DNA of 64,000 bases, taken from assembly GCA_037013685.1 (NCBI GenBank), contig CM072894.1:24303529-24367528 (forward strand), written 5' to 3'. Shown in pieces: positions 11,701 to 25,500 of the stretch. The notes under the pieces were generated by a model, which was not told the DNA's origin, did no database searches, and worked only from the letters and a program-made list of their open reading frames with translations. Position 1 is the stretch's first letter. Every line of letters begins with the position of its first letter. This DNA comes from Acridotheres tristis (Eukaryota > Chordata > Aves > Passeriformes > Sturnidae). Position numbers and translations under genes: made by a program.

Positions 11701-14700
11701 CTGGAAGAAAGGAGATATGTGACTCCAGCTTTCAGCATCATGCAAAACAAGGACAGGGTAATTGTTATTATAACTTAGCCAATGATCAATCCATGCACAA
11801 AATGTCATGATAAACAGCTCTCTCTGCAGTGGTCTGCATTCTTCAACTAATTCCCCATGAACCCATTTGTTTAATTTGCTTCTCCCAATAGTCTTGTGTT
11901 TTTCTGCCTGTAAGACAATTTGTTTATCTACTTTGTACCTTCTTTAGGTTTCATCTGACTGTTTTTTCCTTTTTTGGCTTCTTCCATCTGATAAAAATTA
12001 TATTCAGCAAATTTTAAAAGTATACATAAAACTCACCCAAAAAAAGCAAATAAATAGGCTGAAAAAGGTTGTCAGCTTGAATACATTTTGTTGCAGCATA
12101 TTCTACGAATTTTTTTTTAAGATTTCTGAAGCACAGGATGGAACATATTAAAAAAATAAGAGTAAATGTGTGTGCTGTGGGAATTGTTTGTCCAATTACC
12201 TCCTTTGAGGGAGATGATTCTGTAAATAGTCACATGTAAGCACATGGCTGAACTCTTGTCATTTGTAGAGATATTTTCTTCATTACTCTTAAAAAAAAAA
12301 AAAAATCCAAGTTTTTCAAAATCTGGGGAAAATAAGTGTCAAAACATTAGAACTTCCTAATAAGGTAGAACCAGTTTCCAAGTAAACCAAACTGGAACTA
12401 GGTACTGCTTTCACTCAAAAGCAAAATCTGTTTTTACCCCACAAGGGTATCTTGCTGTTACACATAATACTGGTAGCTGTGAAGGTAATCACATTTTCAC
12501 CCAGGAAATCAATAAAAATCTAATTCTAATCAGCTATTGTGTACTAACTAGCTTCGATATTTAAGAGGAATACATGCTTTGTGAGTATTTCCCTGGGGGT
12601 AGTTATGTCTAGATTCTTCCTGAAAGGCACAAAATAAATCCTTCTAATCGGCAGTCTGCAAGCATCTGATTTCTGCATACTCAGCCCAACCCAGCCCATA
12701 AAAGGTGAATGCAAAACTATGAGCTAATGAATCAAACAAACATTCAGCTTTTGTAGGAATTTGCATGGTGGTAATATTGGAATGAATGACAAATTGCAAA
12801 TGAAATTCAATGAGACTGAATCAGCCTTTCTGAGATTTATCTGTCTGTCTTTTTCTCCTTGTAAAGTATCCGAGAGCAAAATGTTATTCTTTTTTTGTTA
12901 CGTTTGTTTGGATTTAGTGTTGGACTAGGCAAACTGGATCAGACCCAAGTTCAACACTGGCCAGAATTTTGTCTTCATCATTAACCACTGACATAGACTT
13001 CAGAATAAGGCAAAAGAGATCTGTAGAGAGCTGTCATGGGTGTCGTACTCCCTGTTTTGTGAATAGAGACTGCAAATCACTGAGGTTACCCCTAATGATA
13101 TATCCAGGGGTGTTCTTCACATGGAGGTATTCTCCACAAGCAGAAGAGCTCTGGGAATCCCAACCTAAATGAAGACATTTAGACACTGGCTTCTAAGCTT
13201 GTTGTATGGGCTGTTTTGCTGGTTGATAGAGAAAGATGGGCTCTTGTAGGACGCAGTTTATCTTGCTGTAAGGCAGACATCCAAGAGATCTGTCTGGTGC
13301 CTAGGAAAGACATTCAGTGAATTGTATCTTAGATAAGTCTACTGCTTTCTACTGATTACAAAAGCAACCTGTAAAACTAGCTCAGAGGTGGACAACTACA
13401 GATGTGTGAGATTACTCTTGTTCTTGTCAGCTTGAAATATGTAGGTAGGACATGGTGTTGATTTTTTTCAACTCTAAAACATATTTTATTCTTTCTTATA
13501 AAATGATGTTAGGTTAGGAGTTCAAGAGTTATTAGAAACAGCAGGGGAAGACCACTGGAGATCTCCAGGGTTGAGATGATAGTGACAGCAATGAGTATTG
13601 ATGTGCAGACAAAAGCCCAGCTATTGACAAGCACAGAAGTGCAGCTGTTCTCCTCTTGGTTGATTGGTGCAGTGTCTGCTGCATGTGATGTGCCACACTA
13701 AGATAAAAACAAAAAGACAGGAGAGGCAGAACACAAACCATGGAAGGTGATGAAAGTGTGCTGGAAATCTTACCCCTCCTCCTCCCTGATAGCAAGATTT
13801 ATGTGAAGACAATGGAGAAAGCAATGGCTAAATGGCTCCAGGGGATCAGTACCAGGGGCCAAAGATCCAATACAACAAATTCTTGGGTCTGTATGGAAAT
13901 ACAAGCCTGGTTTCTGAGTGGAGAGAGATGTCTCTCTCCTTCAGGCAGTATATATAAAAATATCTTAGCCTTTTATCAAAGCCTTTTGTCACCTTATTTG
14001 GAGGGAATTTTTTTTATGGCAAGTTACCAAACTGCAGCTGACTCATAGGACTGCAAGAGTCACACTTACCCTTGCTCAGAATCACAGAGAAGGTTTTTCC
14101 CTCCCTTTTCCATTTCTTCTGTGTCAAAACCTGTATGTGTCTCTAAAGTATTTATGTGGTTGTTTCAATGCTTTCCTCTTCTCACTTACGACATTTATTT
14201 AAAATCCATGTTCTGGAAAGTTAGAAGGAGAAATCTGCTTTATCTAGGGAGTCACTTAAATGTTTAAAGTACTTTTGGTAGTCTTTTCCTTCTCTGTTCT
14301 TGCATTGGACAAGGCTTTCAACTGGCAGAGGAAAAAGATACTTCAAGCTTTCTATGGAGAAAAACTTGCTGGATACTTTATGCAACACTTCATCACTGCC
14401 TGTGTACAAAGAATTCAGCTAACTTTAGGAAGCAGCATTTTGGTATAATTTTTTTCTAACAGGACATGTCCAAATAAGAAAATAATTTATCTTTTCAATC
14501 TTACTCTCATGTATATTTTCCATTTTGGTTTAGCTTTCCATTCATCATATGGCACTGGTGCATATTGTATTAGGGTATTAGATCAAACTGTCAAAAAGCT
14601 GACTTTTTTTTTTCCCCTAAGCATATGCATTTTTGGAATAGTAATTAATTCAACCAACTGGAAGTAAGTAATTAGTGACTTTTTTCCTTGTGCTTGTTGC

Positions 14701-17478
14701 AAGTTTTGATATGAAGTATTTTTAGAAGGCTGCAGTTTTAACATCTAAAAAGCCCTTTTTTTCTGGATACCTTGGTTATACAAGAAGAATGTGTGACTTT
14801 AGGGAGTACATTAACACACATGGTGCTAAACATGGTTTTTGGAGGGAGAAATGCCTAATGACCTTAGGGAAGAGCCTTGTGTATTATCAAAGGTTGTCTG
14901 CATAGATGGTTTGAATATTCAAGCCTTCATGTTTCATAATTATAACCAACTACTGTGACTACATGTAGGATTAGTGTGTTCCATTCTTGAAGTTCTGTGT
15001 GCTGTAGGTGACAAAAAAGTTACTTTAGATGAAGCCCAGCTGTACGGGACCAGTGAGGTTGTGACTGATAAGCAGCAAGACAATAGGATTAAAAACAGAA
15101 TGTTTGTGCTCTGAAAGGACTGGAAAGCTGTGCACAGGAAGGTAATGCTGACAGGGCAATGTACAAATATAGCAAAGAGATGCACACGACGTAAACTGAA
15201 CCCACAATGATTTAAAAGATGGAGTTGAAAGTATGACAAACTATGCAAAAAGTCATTGAGTTATTTTAAAGACTGTCTAGTGGAATGATGGAGGAGAATG
15301 ACTAACACTGCAGAAAAGGGCCTGATTCATTGTGCTTAGGAAAGGATCTGAGGTTTGAAGTCAGGATGCTGGGCATTGAATGCCCACTATGGGCTTTTCA
15401 GCCATACCTTTGCAATGTGGAACTTCCTGCCTGCTGGCCTGAATAGACAAAGTTGTGCATAAATCCAGCATCCCATTATGTTGAGTGAATGCTGATCCTG
15501 GGAGTGAAGTATAAGGAAAATGTTTGAAATGATTCCTAGAGCCAGCAAATGTTCTCTTAGGTTAGAGTGCTGAGACTGAGTCAAGTTACTGGGAATGCCT
15601 GGAGGAGCAGGAGTCCTGGGATTAGTGGGAGTACAGGATGGCCAGTGTAGAGTATTGTTAAATTGTTCAAAATAAGAAGAGGATACAGATCCTCTCATCT
15701 TCACTTCCATAACTTTAATAAAGAATCTTTAACCTACGATTATCTGGGCCGAGATGTGCTCAACTCTCTCATACTCTGTCTGTTTCAACCTGTGGCTTTG
15801 GTGTATTTAGACCTTAATGTGGAGAAATTAATTTGAGGATGGTGAAGATGAGTCATTATCTATTTACTAAAAAGGGAAAATTTGTGACTTAGATAAGATC
15901 AATGATTTCGTTTCACATGACTTGAGGTTGCTTAGTTTGGTTTAGTGCAGCAAAGGCAAGAAAGGAAAAGAAAAGCTTTCTTTGGGGCCTTTTACTTTTA
16001 TTATTCCCAACCATGTGATATGTTTTTCCACACCACATGATGTGGTCCCCGAACACAAAGCTTTCTTTTCCCTCTACAATATTTATTGAAAAAAATATAT
16101 TTTTTTAATTTGTTACAAATCTATAACCTGCTAAAATAATTTCAAATACTTGTTTAGACTCCATAAATGCTGAAAGAAATCCCCAGCCTGTTTTAGCAGT
16201 CTGGACATGGTATGAAAGTTATTTTGAAAAGACTTTCATGTTCATGTGATATTTACCTGGCCTCAGACCAGTAGAGTCTCATCCTTAGTGAAGATCTGGT
16301 CCGTTCTTTTATGTAAACCTAAAGAGACTTTAGCGGTTTTTGGGGTGTTTTTTTTGGTCTATTTGGGATCTGAGATAAACTGTTAAAAGAATAAAAGGTC
16401 AAATGAGTTGTTTCCTTTTACAGGGGGATTAACTAAAGGGAATGAGATACTTGGGCTTCAAAGGGCTAGGTCTTCCAGCTGCCTAGCTGGCAGAAATAGA
16501 TGAGCTGTAGTCATTCATGAAAAAACAAAAGAGTGAACCCAAGGCTTTGTCGACTATTGTGTTCCTCCTCTTTTACCCCAAGTGAGTTGCTGCATATCAG
16601 TGGGATTGGGATAATGGGCTATCCATGCTTTTGTAAAACAATGGATTATTGATTTTTTTCCCCCAGTATGTAGGGAGGCACATTATAGATGAGAGTAAAG
16701 CATTCATGCGTGTGTGTGTCTGTGCAGAAGTGTGTGTATTAGTACAATATTATTTGTGTTAATATGCATGTAGTGTTATTCTTCCCATGTCCCTTGTTTG
16801 ACCTTGTCTAGAAGACAACAAATATAATATTAACCTTGCTGCTTCTGTGATTTTTATTAACTTTTTCTAGCTGTTTTAATTTTCTTATTGCTAATAGCTC
16901 CAGTAATTCAGGCACAGTACGGCCCAATTCCATGGCAATTTGGAACAGGGGGGAAGTCTGGCTCTTTAGTGACCTTTTCACTAGAAATTTCTCATGAAAG
17001 CAACTGTTAGCAGGTTTGGATGTGTCTTTTTATAACCTTTACAGTTCAGTGTGTGTCCTTCTAATGAGCTATTCAATAACTCCTGCCTCAGCTCTTCTAA
17101 TACTAGTCATACTTAACATGTGGTTGTGTAGCCCTGAAATGCATTCTTTCTTTTTCAAGGCAGAAGTAAGCAATGCTGAGAGTCTGGTAAACAGTTTGTC
17201 CTAAGAATTTTGTTGCTGGGAACACCTAAGATGCCTCCAATTCAACTCTTGAAAAATAGAAGAAAATGCCTTGAAGTCATCTTAGCATATGAATAAGGCT
17301 AATAAATAATGATTCTTACATTCTCCCCCAGCTAACCTTACAGAATCTTTTAGTGATCAATATCTAGTAGAACTTGTTCATGGTATTTTTCTCCCATGAT
17401 TTTATCAAATTAGGTTTGAGACAATATGAGTTTTGAAAATGTTCAGATTATTCTCCTAAATGCATGCCAGCTTAATTC
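8734..17478. other. gene-free sequence
   Basis: I see no gene. Open frames are at most about 102 codons, scattered on both strands and without domains. Simple sequence is limited to short TG-type runs near 9500 and 16710 and an A15 run at 12291-12305. An octamer motif, ATTTGCAT, lies at 12759-12766 in a stretch (about 12700-12850) rich in AATG and homeobox-like words. That stretch looks like the conserved non-coding elements of vertebrates, but only an alignment could show conservation. Confidence 0.6.
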
Positions 17479-17572
17479 TTTTGTTCATTTTCTTCTAATA
17501 TATAAATACTAATATTTTGTTCATTTTCTACTAACATATAAATATAATATATAAACAAATATATATATATAT
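17479..17572. repeat. 36-bp tandem duplication followed by (AT)7
   Basis: Two adjacent 36-bp units, 17479-17514 and 17515-17550, both begin TTTTGTTCATTTTCT and share most positions, diverging mainly near their ends. They run into an AT dinucleotide run at 17559-17572. This looks like a replication-slippage duplication in A/T-rich DNA. Confidence 0.85.
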
Positions 17573-20500
17573 GTTGGAGTTTTTTACCCCACATGGCTCA
17601 TCTTTTTAGCCATCATAATACTTGGTCACAGAGGCATATTTTTTATCATTTTGTGTCTGGCTCGTTCTGCTCAAGGGTTCTTGCTGAAGAGAATACTAAA
17701 AGTCTTATCCTGACCATCTTAGAAATATTAGCGTGGCAAAATTTGCTGCTTGCCAGTTTCTTTCTAAATTTAACGATTTTTGGTGTATTCCAAAATAGAC
17801 CATCTCTGGTGTGATCTGAGCCTGGTTTTTATGTGGGAGCACTGATGAATACAAAAGAATGGTTTTGAACTTGACATTTAATCAGAGGTTAAAATGCTGA
17901 GGTGTTGCAAAGAAATTTAGTTTTCATTCCTAACTTTAAAACAGTTTTCTTATTTGATATGAAATTTGTTTCTCCACCTGCTTTATTTGTTCCAAGAGGG
18001 CTGATAGCAGTTCCTTAACCTGCAAGGATATTGCAGTAATAAATTTCCTAAAACAAAGAAGCTTGGATAGCAGATTATTGAGGGCTGATGAAGTATATAA
18101 GACGAACAATAGAAATCAGTTACTTGCACACTTTTCTCAGCACTGTATGGCAATACTTAAAAAGAAATTTAAAACAAAAAGAAGTTATTTTACCAAGTAG
18201 TCTTAGTAATGTTTAGTAATGATGATGTTTCTCCATCATTGGTCTCTGTATATCCTGTTGTCTATAACAATCGTGTCAAGCATAAAAAGGCCCAGAAAAG
18301 TGCAACTTTTAAGACTTGTAGCTTCAAGTCATGTTAGTTTGGTGCTCTGTAGGCTTTTCTCTTAGGCTGTTTCTGTTCTGAATTATAAGCAGCATGTCAG
18401 ATTCCCTACATGCTCATTTGGATCTGCTGCTGTCTTTGGCACAGCCTCTGGTCCTAGCTGAAGAGTCTTATGGTTTTCTCTTCTTTTTCCTTTCTTTTTC
18501 TGGGGAATCTTGCAAGTCTGAAGGCTTTCTTTTGATGAAAAAACTTGTAACACTTTGAGGTAATATGCATCCATGGGTCTCTCATCAACAAAAATAGCCA
18601 ATTAATAACCAGGGGAAATCGTTACTGAAGCTACAGTCCAGATTCTGAAATAGAGATGTTCCTCTCATTCATTCCATTTAGGAGAAAGCAAGTATTTCTT
18701 CCCCCATTGTCTGCTGCTGACTAGAGGTTTCACTTCTCATTTCAGGTGCATCACAGGGTGAAAAGATGGTCTGGGACTTTTATTCTGGATAGTTCAGTGA
18801 CCTCTTTGAAGAAACTGGAGGGTTTATGTTTTGTGGAGTAGGGAAGCATGAGGGTACTCAGCCAGTAGAAGATGCATAAGACCCATTATTTCCTGATGCT
18901 GAATATCTGCTGCTGTAATGAGGCAACATCCTGAACAGAAAGAGAAGAACCAAAGGCAGGATTTCCACACAGCACCCCTGCCCCCTCTTTCTCCTGTACA
19001 GAACTGGTCAGTTACTTCCTTGAGAGGAAATCTGCTATTCTAAGCTCATTTTATCTGTAAAAAGTCTCCTCTTGCATTACTTATATGGGGGCTTTATTGC
19101 AGGAGTGGGCTGGGGATGCTCCTGAGTGATGTAAAATAGAATATAATTTCCTAATTGGTTGTTGTCTCTCACGTCTATGGAAATACAAAATGTCTCTCAG
19201 CTACTTTTCATTAGAGGAAAGTACAGGTGCTAACTCTGAAAAAGAAAAAAATTGCTTTTTCCTTGTATTCTTCTGGCCATTTTTGGATTATCAATCCCTC
19301 TGGGTGAAAAAGCAATCTGGATTAAGTTGTTTTATTCAGAGCAGCTAATGCAAAATAAACAGCTCTATCACCTTTTCCCTCTTTTCCTGGAATCCAGCCA
19401 GATTTCCAACAGTGGTGTCAAATAATATCTACTCTTTCAATTAACATTAGATACAGTGCAAGGCAAACTAGAACTAAATTGCAAGTCGCCTGTCTATTCT
19501 CTCTAAAATCAGAAAACTGCAATTTAACCACTAACGACAAGCAGAAATTGTTTTTACCTGTGAAATTTTCTGTGTTTACAGACTAGCCACCAAGATAAAC
19601 CCACATGGTTTTCTTTATTCTGTCTGTGGGTTGTCAGGGTGTTATACAAGCTGAAAACCAGGTATGGGGTCTGGTAAATAAAGACAACGCAGCTGGAACA
19701 CAAGCTGTCTGGAATGCTATTTATCGTAATACTCTAGTGGATTTGTTATTTGAAGACTATCTGTAAACCCACAGATAATGAATTTTAAGAACAACTTGTG
19801 GTTGCACCTGTTACTGATAAAGCAGACCCATTTTGTTTGTATTTTCAGCCTAGGTTCTAATCATAAATATACCGTGCATCTGAATTCGCAGGTGCAAAGT
19901 TTTGCCTGCAAAATGTGAAATTAGGTGGAGTCTTGTGTAAAATAAAATGTCTCACTGCCCCTCACAAAGAAGAAAAAACACAAAGGTAACATGAATTTGT
20001 TGTTGACTTCTTAGCCAAAAGCAGCAGGGAAATCTGTAGCGATAAGTATATTCACCTAGAAGCTCTGTATGTAAAGGGCAAAGTTGCACAGATGACAAGC
20101 TAGATGTTTTGAGATCAGTTTTGCTGCTGAAAAGCATAAAAAGTGTTAGGACTTGTTTTATTTTTTTCTGAAAAACAACTGGTGACACACTCTAAGGTCA
20201 ACATGTAATATCTTTTCCATGCTCTTCTAAAAAGTCAGATTAGTCCTTTCAGCAGTAACCTTTCTCACATTGAGTATGTTTGCTTTCCTGCCTTTAAAAT
20301 TCATCTTCTCTAGCTGTGATTCTGACAGCTAGTAGGATTATATTGTCCATATATCAATGTAGATGTGCCCTCTTTGTCATATTTTGATTAAAAGAAGTAT
20401 ACTTTTACTTATACTAAGATAATATAGTGTACAGTAGATATATAACCTTTTAACAAAGCCTCCTTTTTTTTTTGTTTTTATATTTTTAAAGAACCTTCAG

Positions 20501-20811
20501 ATACCATTTAACTATTCAAGCTCAATATAGTAATACTGAAAAAGGGTTTGGTGGGTTGAAGAAAAGATTGTCCCTTAATCTTTAGGTAGATACAAAGGAA
20601 AGCAGGGGAATGTGAAATAGAAAACTCCTTGGGAAAACTTGAGTAAACATATATCAAACGTTTCTTATATCCATTTTAGAAATGATCCAATAAAAATGGG
20701 TTCATTGCACTCATTGTCACTTACTTTATAGTACATAACACTTTCATTTTGAGGGCTCTCACATCCTAGCACAAAAGCCATGTCTGCACACAAACATGTT
20801 GTTCTTGGAAC
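17573..20811. other. gene-free sequence
   Basis: No coding region or repeat family is recognisable. The segment around 19300-19600 is unique sequence with mixed composition that could be a conserved non-coding element, but nothing in the sequence alone shows this. A donor-like CAG|GTAAAA on the minus strand near 19555 has no good partner. Confidence 0.55.
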
Positions 20812-20905
20812 ATGAATCTGAAAGAGACCTCCTGGGCCACTAAGTCTAGTATATTTACTTTTCTAGGCAACTATATTATTTATAGAACCTGTTTAGTTCT
20901 CAAGT
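20812..20905 (-). mobile_element. old CR1-like LINE 3' fragment
   Basis: Read on the plus strand, the run around 20815-20850 (GAATCTGAAAGAGACCTCCT, then GGGCCACTAAGTCTAGT) resembles the reverse complement of a CR1 LINE 3' region, where GGAAGGGACCTC is followed by TCATCTAGTCCA. About 20 bases on, TCTAGGCAACTATATTATT resembles the CR1 stretch CTAGGCAATTTATTCC, implying an internal deletion. The element would therefore lie on the minus strand with its 3' end to the left. It is heavily diverged and has no open frame. The comparison is from memory of the family, so this is a tentative call. Confidence 0.4.
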
Positions 20906-21979
20906 GATTATGAAGAAGAAAAAAGAATAAAAATGTGTTTTCTCAGCTAGCACAGTACATTTTAAAAACATGTAACAATAATTTGTATTTATTTTTATTT
21001 AAAAATAAAATTACCAAAGTGAGACATGGTTTAGTTATAATTACTTTGAAGATATTTGTTTATCTGATTTTGAACACTTAATTATCGTTTTTTATTTAGT
21101 TCTTCTGGCTGAAGGAAAAACGTGTGAATATATGGTGTGGATGATAAATCATCCTTTGTTCTATGCTAATTTTGTAGAATATGTCCTAGTTCCAACATAC
21201 TACTGATTGTCATCACTTTTACTAGGACTGAATGATATTGCTGATGTTATTTTACAAAAAGATGTGAAATACCTAAAAGGAAAGTACTTTCTCTAATTGT
21301 ACCAAACAAGATAATAAGATACCTAACTGGAACCAGCCACCCCAATAACCAGTTATGTTCTCTGTCCTTTGGGCAAGCTGCTTTCTTTCTATCTGCATTG
21401 CTCCATGTCTTTTATTCAGTTCTGTAGGAGGTCTTCAGTCACATGGATGGTTTTTATTATGAGGGGCTAAACAAACAAAGCTTACTGTGGGTCTGCTCAC
21501 TATCCAAATATTTTTGAATCTATTGATCAGCTACCACTAGATTCAGAATTAGGCGGATCTCCGCAGTCTATGAAGCTTTGTGGTAATGGAGGATTGGGCA
21601 GGACCTACATTACCCTGATTTTACAGTTTTGTGAGATTCTTCCCACTAAGTTTACTGCCTTAGAATGTGTGAGGTTTTCCTTGGTGCTTTTTCAAGCAGG
21701 CTGTTGCAAAGCTTCCCAAGCTTACAGGCCTTTTCTCTTCATTTTCTCTGTACTTTTCATTAGGTCCAAGCTGTGCTGCTTTATTTTCTCACTAGCAGTG
21801 ACCTTGAGGTTTCAAAATTCCTTTACCTTTCAGTTCTTTGTTATATCTGAAGAGAGTATTATCACTGCTTTCCTGGCTAATCAAGGTGAGATCTTTTAGT
21901 CTCTACAACGGTTTCTGAGTTCCCTTGGGTATCGTAATGGCCAGTCTTTTAATCTGTCACCATTTGAACAAATTTCTCT
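20906..21979. other. gene-free sequence with one weak splice-bounded segment
   Basis: A/T-rich sequence. A 109-codon open frame at 21570-21899 lacks any known domain. Within it, 21834-21885 is bounded by a strong acceptor (CTTTACCTTTCAG) and donor (CAAG|GTGAGA) and stays open, reading FFVISEESIITAFLANQ. I would not call it a gene without expression data. Confidence 0.5.
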
Positions 21980-22330
21980 CCAATATAGGTGGCCAGAATT
22001 ATGTTCAATATTCTGGATGGAGGCTTTTACAACACTGTTAGGTACTTGTATTACTACTGGAACTGGCTCATCTTTTAGATCCTAGCAGTGATCTAAAAAT
22101 CCTAGCAGTGATTTGGATTTTTCATGATCGTACCAAACTAATTGCTTTTCATCATCCTCTCATTGAAAAATGCACATCTGGTCTGTCCCCTCTAGTTTTT
22201 CTAACTGATGAGATATCAGCATAGATCAGCTAGTCTTGATGTTAGTCCCTATGAGTATGACCTTGTACTTTATGGTAGCACAGTTTACACAGAGCTTATT
22301 AATGCCTCAGTTTCAGATCATAAGGACTAT
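21980..22330 (-). mobile_element. possible highly decayed CR1/L3-type relic
   Basis: On the plus strand, GGCCAGAATTATGTTCAAT near 21992, followed by TATTCTGGATGGAGGC, resembles the reverse-complement CR1 segment that reads roughly CCAGAACTGAACACAGTACTC then AGGTGTGGCC. Further on, TATGACCTTGTACTTTATG near 22256 resembles the CR1/L3 words around GACCTTGCACTTTG. Both matches are imperfect and come from memory. If real, the element lies on the minus strand and is very old; the 20-bp duplication at 22079-22118 interrupts it. Confidence 0.25.
22079..22118. repeat. 20-bp tandem duplication
   Basis: Two adjacent units both begin ATCCTAGCAGTGAT (22079-22092 and 22099-22112); the last six bases of the units differ. 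A local slippage duplication within unique or relic sequence. Confidence 0.85.
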
Positions 22331-22530
22331 TAATTAGCATATGTATGCCTGGATTTATGTGGGAAGAGGGAGGAAAAGCATCCCTGCTCCCATCTTCACT
22401 AGCACCATCTTATACTGGGTGTGCTTTCATATCATCACTCAGGAGGCTTCTGCACAGACTGAGATCATGTTAGCCCTTGCATTCCTACTTACAAGGATGA
22501 CCTATATCCCTCCTATCTTCAAGATGACAA

Positions 22531-22579
22531 GGGTTTGGGTTTTTTTGGTTTTTTTTTTTGTTTTTTTTTTTTTTGTTTC
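22531..22579. repeat. T/G-rich low-complexity tract
   Basis: T runs of 6 to 14 bases are separated by single or paired G. A 155-codon open frame (22341-22808, plus strand) passes through this tract, where it encodes only Phe and Val with a few other residues. That length is explained by the absence of stops in T/G-rich DNA, not by a gene. Confidence 0.85.
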
Positions 22580-25500
22580 AGTTCCTCTCCTGTGTTACAA
22601 TCAGAATCATAGACCCTGGAGTAAGATTGTTTGTTCCCTTGAGTCCCTTCAGACAGGAGTCATCCTCCAAGATGTGAAGATTTTGTCATTCCTTAAGTAT
22701 AGGGGAGGGTTGTGGACAGAGTGCTATATATTTGGAGAAAAGCCTAGGAAAATGAGACAAATCTATGCAATATCCTATGGTCAAAATGAACTAGTCACTT
22801 TTTCCTAATGAAATGTAGGCTTCTAATGGGCACCAAAGTGTTTTCAATTTCACTGGATTTTAGCATTTGTTGAGCTTTCCCTGAGTGTTCATTAATCTAA
22901 TTGTGAGGCAAATGCCAACTTCAGACTAAAGGTGACCTAAATGTCGTACCACTTTTAGCACTAAAATAGTGTTCAAGAATTAATGAGCGTAGTGGCCACA
23001 TTTCTTATGCATAGCAAGTGGTGAATCTCAGCTTGTGCCTCTTTGACACAAAATGCTCCTCAGTCAACTCTCTATCTCCCAGGTGAGTTGCTTCTCTTGC
23101 AGTTGTCAGATAGCTGTTTTTTATCAGTTTATGACAAACCATAGGGGCTGTGGATCATAGGAGTTGGGGCTTTTGATTAGTTCTATGCAATATGAGAAGT
23201 TTCCTTTCTTTCAACAAAATCTGTTCAACTTTCCTTTCAGTGTTTTCTCCAAAATTACAGGATATACTTAACTTTCCCCTGAGATACTTGAGAATAGCAA
23301 CCTGATTCCTTTCACTTCTTTTTTCAGATATAGTATTTCTATTTTCTTTCCGCTTTCATCTTGCTTTTTATCCTTTGTGAAATGGCAAAGGACAGCACTA
23401 TGACTAACAGGGTAGCAAGAAATAAAAGGAGAAAAAGTCATTTTGAAGGGTGATGTGAATTACCCAGTTAACAGGTCACAGATTTAGCCAGGCTTATGTT
23501 GGAATAATAGTGAGTCTTAACCATTTTTAACATGTCTGTGGTATATATGAGAATTAGGAATTTGGGCTATACCTGCAATTACAAGAGAGAAACTTTGGCT
23601 GGAAAGGGCAGGGAATTTCTCACTTTAACTGCGTGTCTGCATTGCCATTGCTGGGGGGCAACTTTAACCAGTGCTAGGTGGGAGCAGAGCTGTAGGGCAG
23701 AGGTTAATAGGGACCTGAGCAGTTATTCCAGAGATCTCACTCCTTCATGGTAATGATCAGTCATCTCAGAGCCTGTTGTTTTATTGGTGAAGCAATCACA
23801 AGGCCCTTCAGCACTTCCATGCAGTCTGCCATCGTTTTTACCACAGAATAATTTTTATTAGCAGAAAACTTTGACATCTCTTGCTGTGAAATCCAAGCCA
23901 CTACAGTGGCCTTGGGCATGAGTGTAATTTTTAAGTTCTTCTGTGAAATACAGGAATTTATTCCTCAGTAGACTCCAGTGGTCTACTAATATTTAAGTTA
24001 TTGGACTGATCACTTAGCATTCCCAGTAGTAATCAGGAATATGTCCTTCAGGCACTAAACTTCGTGAAGCTCTGCAATAATTGAGACCAGACAGCAGGTC
24101 ACAATAGTGAGCATCTGACATGTGAACTCTGATTTCCTACATATTTATTTCATATGTTCTGTGTCTCTGCACTGCAGTCATTCCAGCTTCCCACATATTC
24201 TGTAATCACCACTGTTAGAGAACATTTTCTGTCCTCCTATGTCTTACAGGCTAAACCAGAACATTTTTTTGTCTGGTTAAGAGCTACATATGTACAGATT
24301 GGCAAGCTGCCATGCATGCCCAGGTGGCCAAGCTAGTTCATGCATTTTAAATGTACAAGGATTGACTTTAGTCTGTCTTTTCCTCAACTAAAAGAATAAA
24401 TTTAGAAAAGTGATGTTAATCAACAGTCTAACCATTTGACACAGTGTAGAAAATTATCTGGGGTATTTCTATTTCTGACTGAAATGCCTGTAGGAAGAAA
24501 AATTAAAGCCAGATGAGTGGATAGCTAGCACAACAGCACAAGCTATGCTGGTTTAGGTTTGTGCAAGGAGGTGGAATCCTATCCCCAGGACCTGTCAAGT
24601 CAAGAAGTATATGGAGAAAGTCTAGAAGATGGTGAGACTTTGAGGACTGGGAAATGAGAGGAAAGATCAAAGGGACTGATGCCTTGTAATCATGCAAGCT
24701 TCCTATTGTAGAGAGGAGAAGACTAGGAAGGAATTGTTTGGTCCAGAAGTGTCAATGTTTTTGAGCTGAGAACATCAGCAGGTCTTGAACTCTTTCTACT
24801 GTATCTCACAGTTACAGCATCCCTGTGGTATTTGTAGTCTCCTCTTGGCCATTATGCCGTGTGTGCCTGCAATTAAACAACTAATATTGCTGATTACTAA
24901 TCCTCTAACTCCTCTGTCATTCCGTGCAATTCATATGTGCCAACTTCAGCTTTTGCTGTCCTGTGCCACAGTTTCATTAATTCTCCAGAACTCCTTCCAC
25001 ATCCTTGGAGAAAATACAGTTGAACTTTTGAGGCTATTACAGGTGTTTTGCCACTGAAATTCTGTGTGCAGTGGCTGAACCAGCTTCAGAAGAATCTCTG
25101 ACATGCTGCCATATTTGACAGCTGTATGGCTTAATGTGTTTAAGTCTCTTAATAACTGATTTAAGCTTCTAGCTCTAACACTGCCCAGTGATGTCAAATA
25201 AGAAAACACTTTTAACTTGTCATTCTGAATAATTTTTGATATTATACTACTATTTTCTTCCACCTTCAGCCTGTCAGCCTGGGGAGAAATCCAGCCATCT
25301 CATCTTAACTTTACTATCAATATAATCCAGCTATAATTACATCCATTTATAATCCATTTACTTTCTATCAAATGCATATAATAGCATTTTGCAGTTACTA
25401 AGGCAGTTATGGCATCACAATATGTGACATTGCAATTAAAATTTAAAACAGCCTTTGTTTGATCTTTGTTGAAGGAGAAGAATGTTGATGATGGTGAATT

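Noticed and set aside
12759..12766. Octamer ATTTGCAT as a POU-factor site
   Set aside because: A single 8-mer is expected about twice in a window this long on two strands; it has no weight alone.
22341..22808. Longest open frame, about 155 codons on the plus strand
   Set aside because: It runs through a T/G-rich tract that cannot contain stops and encodes a Phe/Val run there; the rest has no recognisable domain and no supporting context.
24946..25263. 105-codon minus-strand open frame with a plausible-looking composition
   Set aside because: No domain, no splice context and no relation to CR1 or ERV coding sequence that I can recognise; length is within chance.
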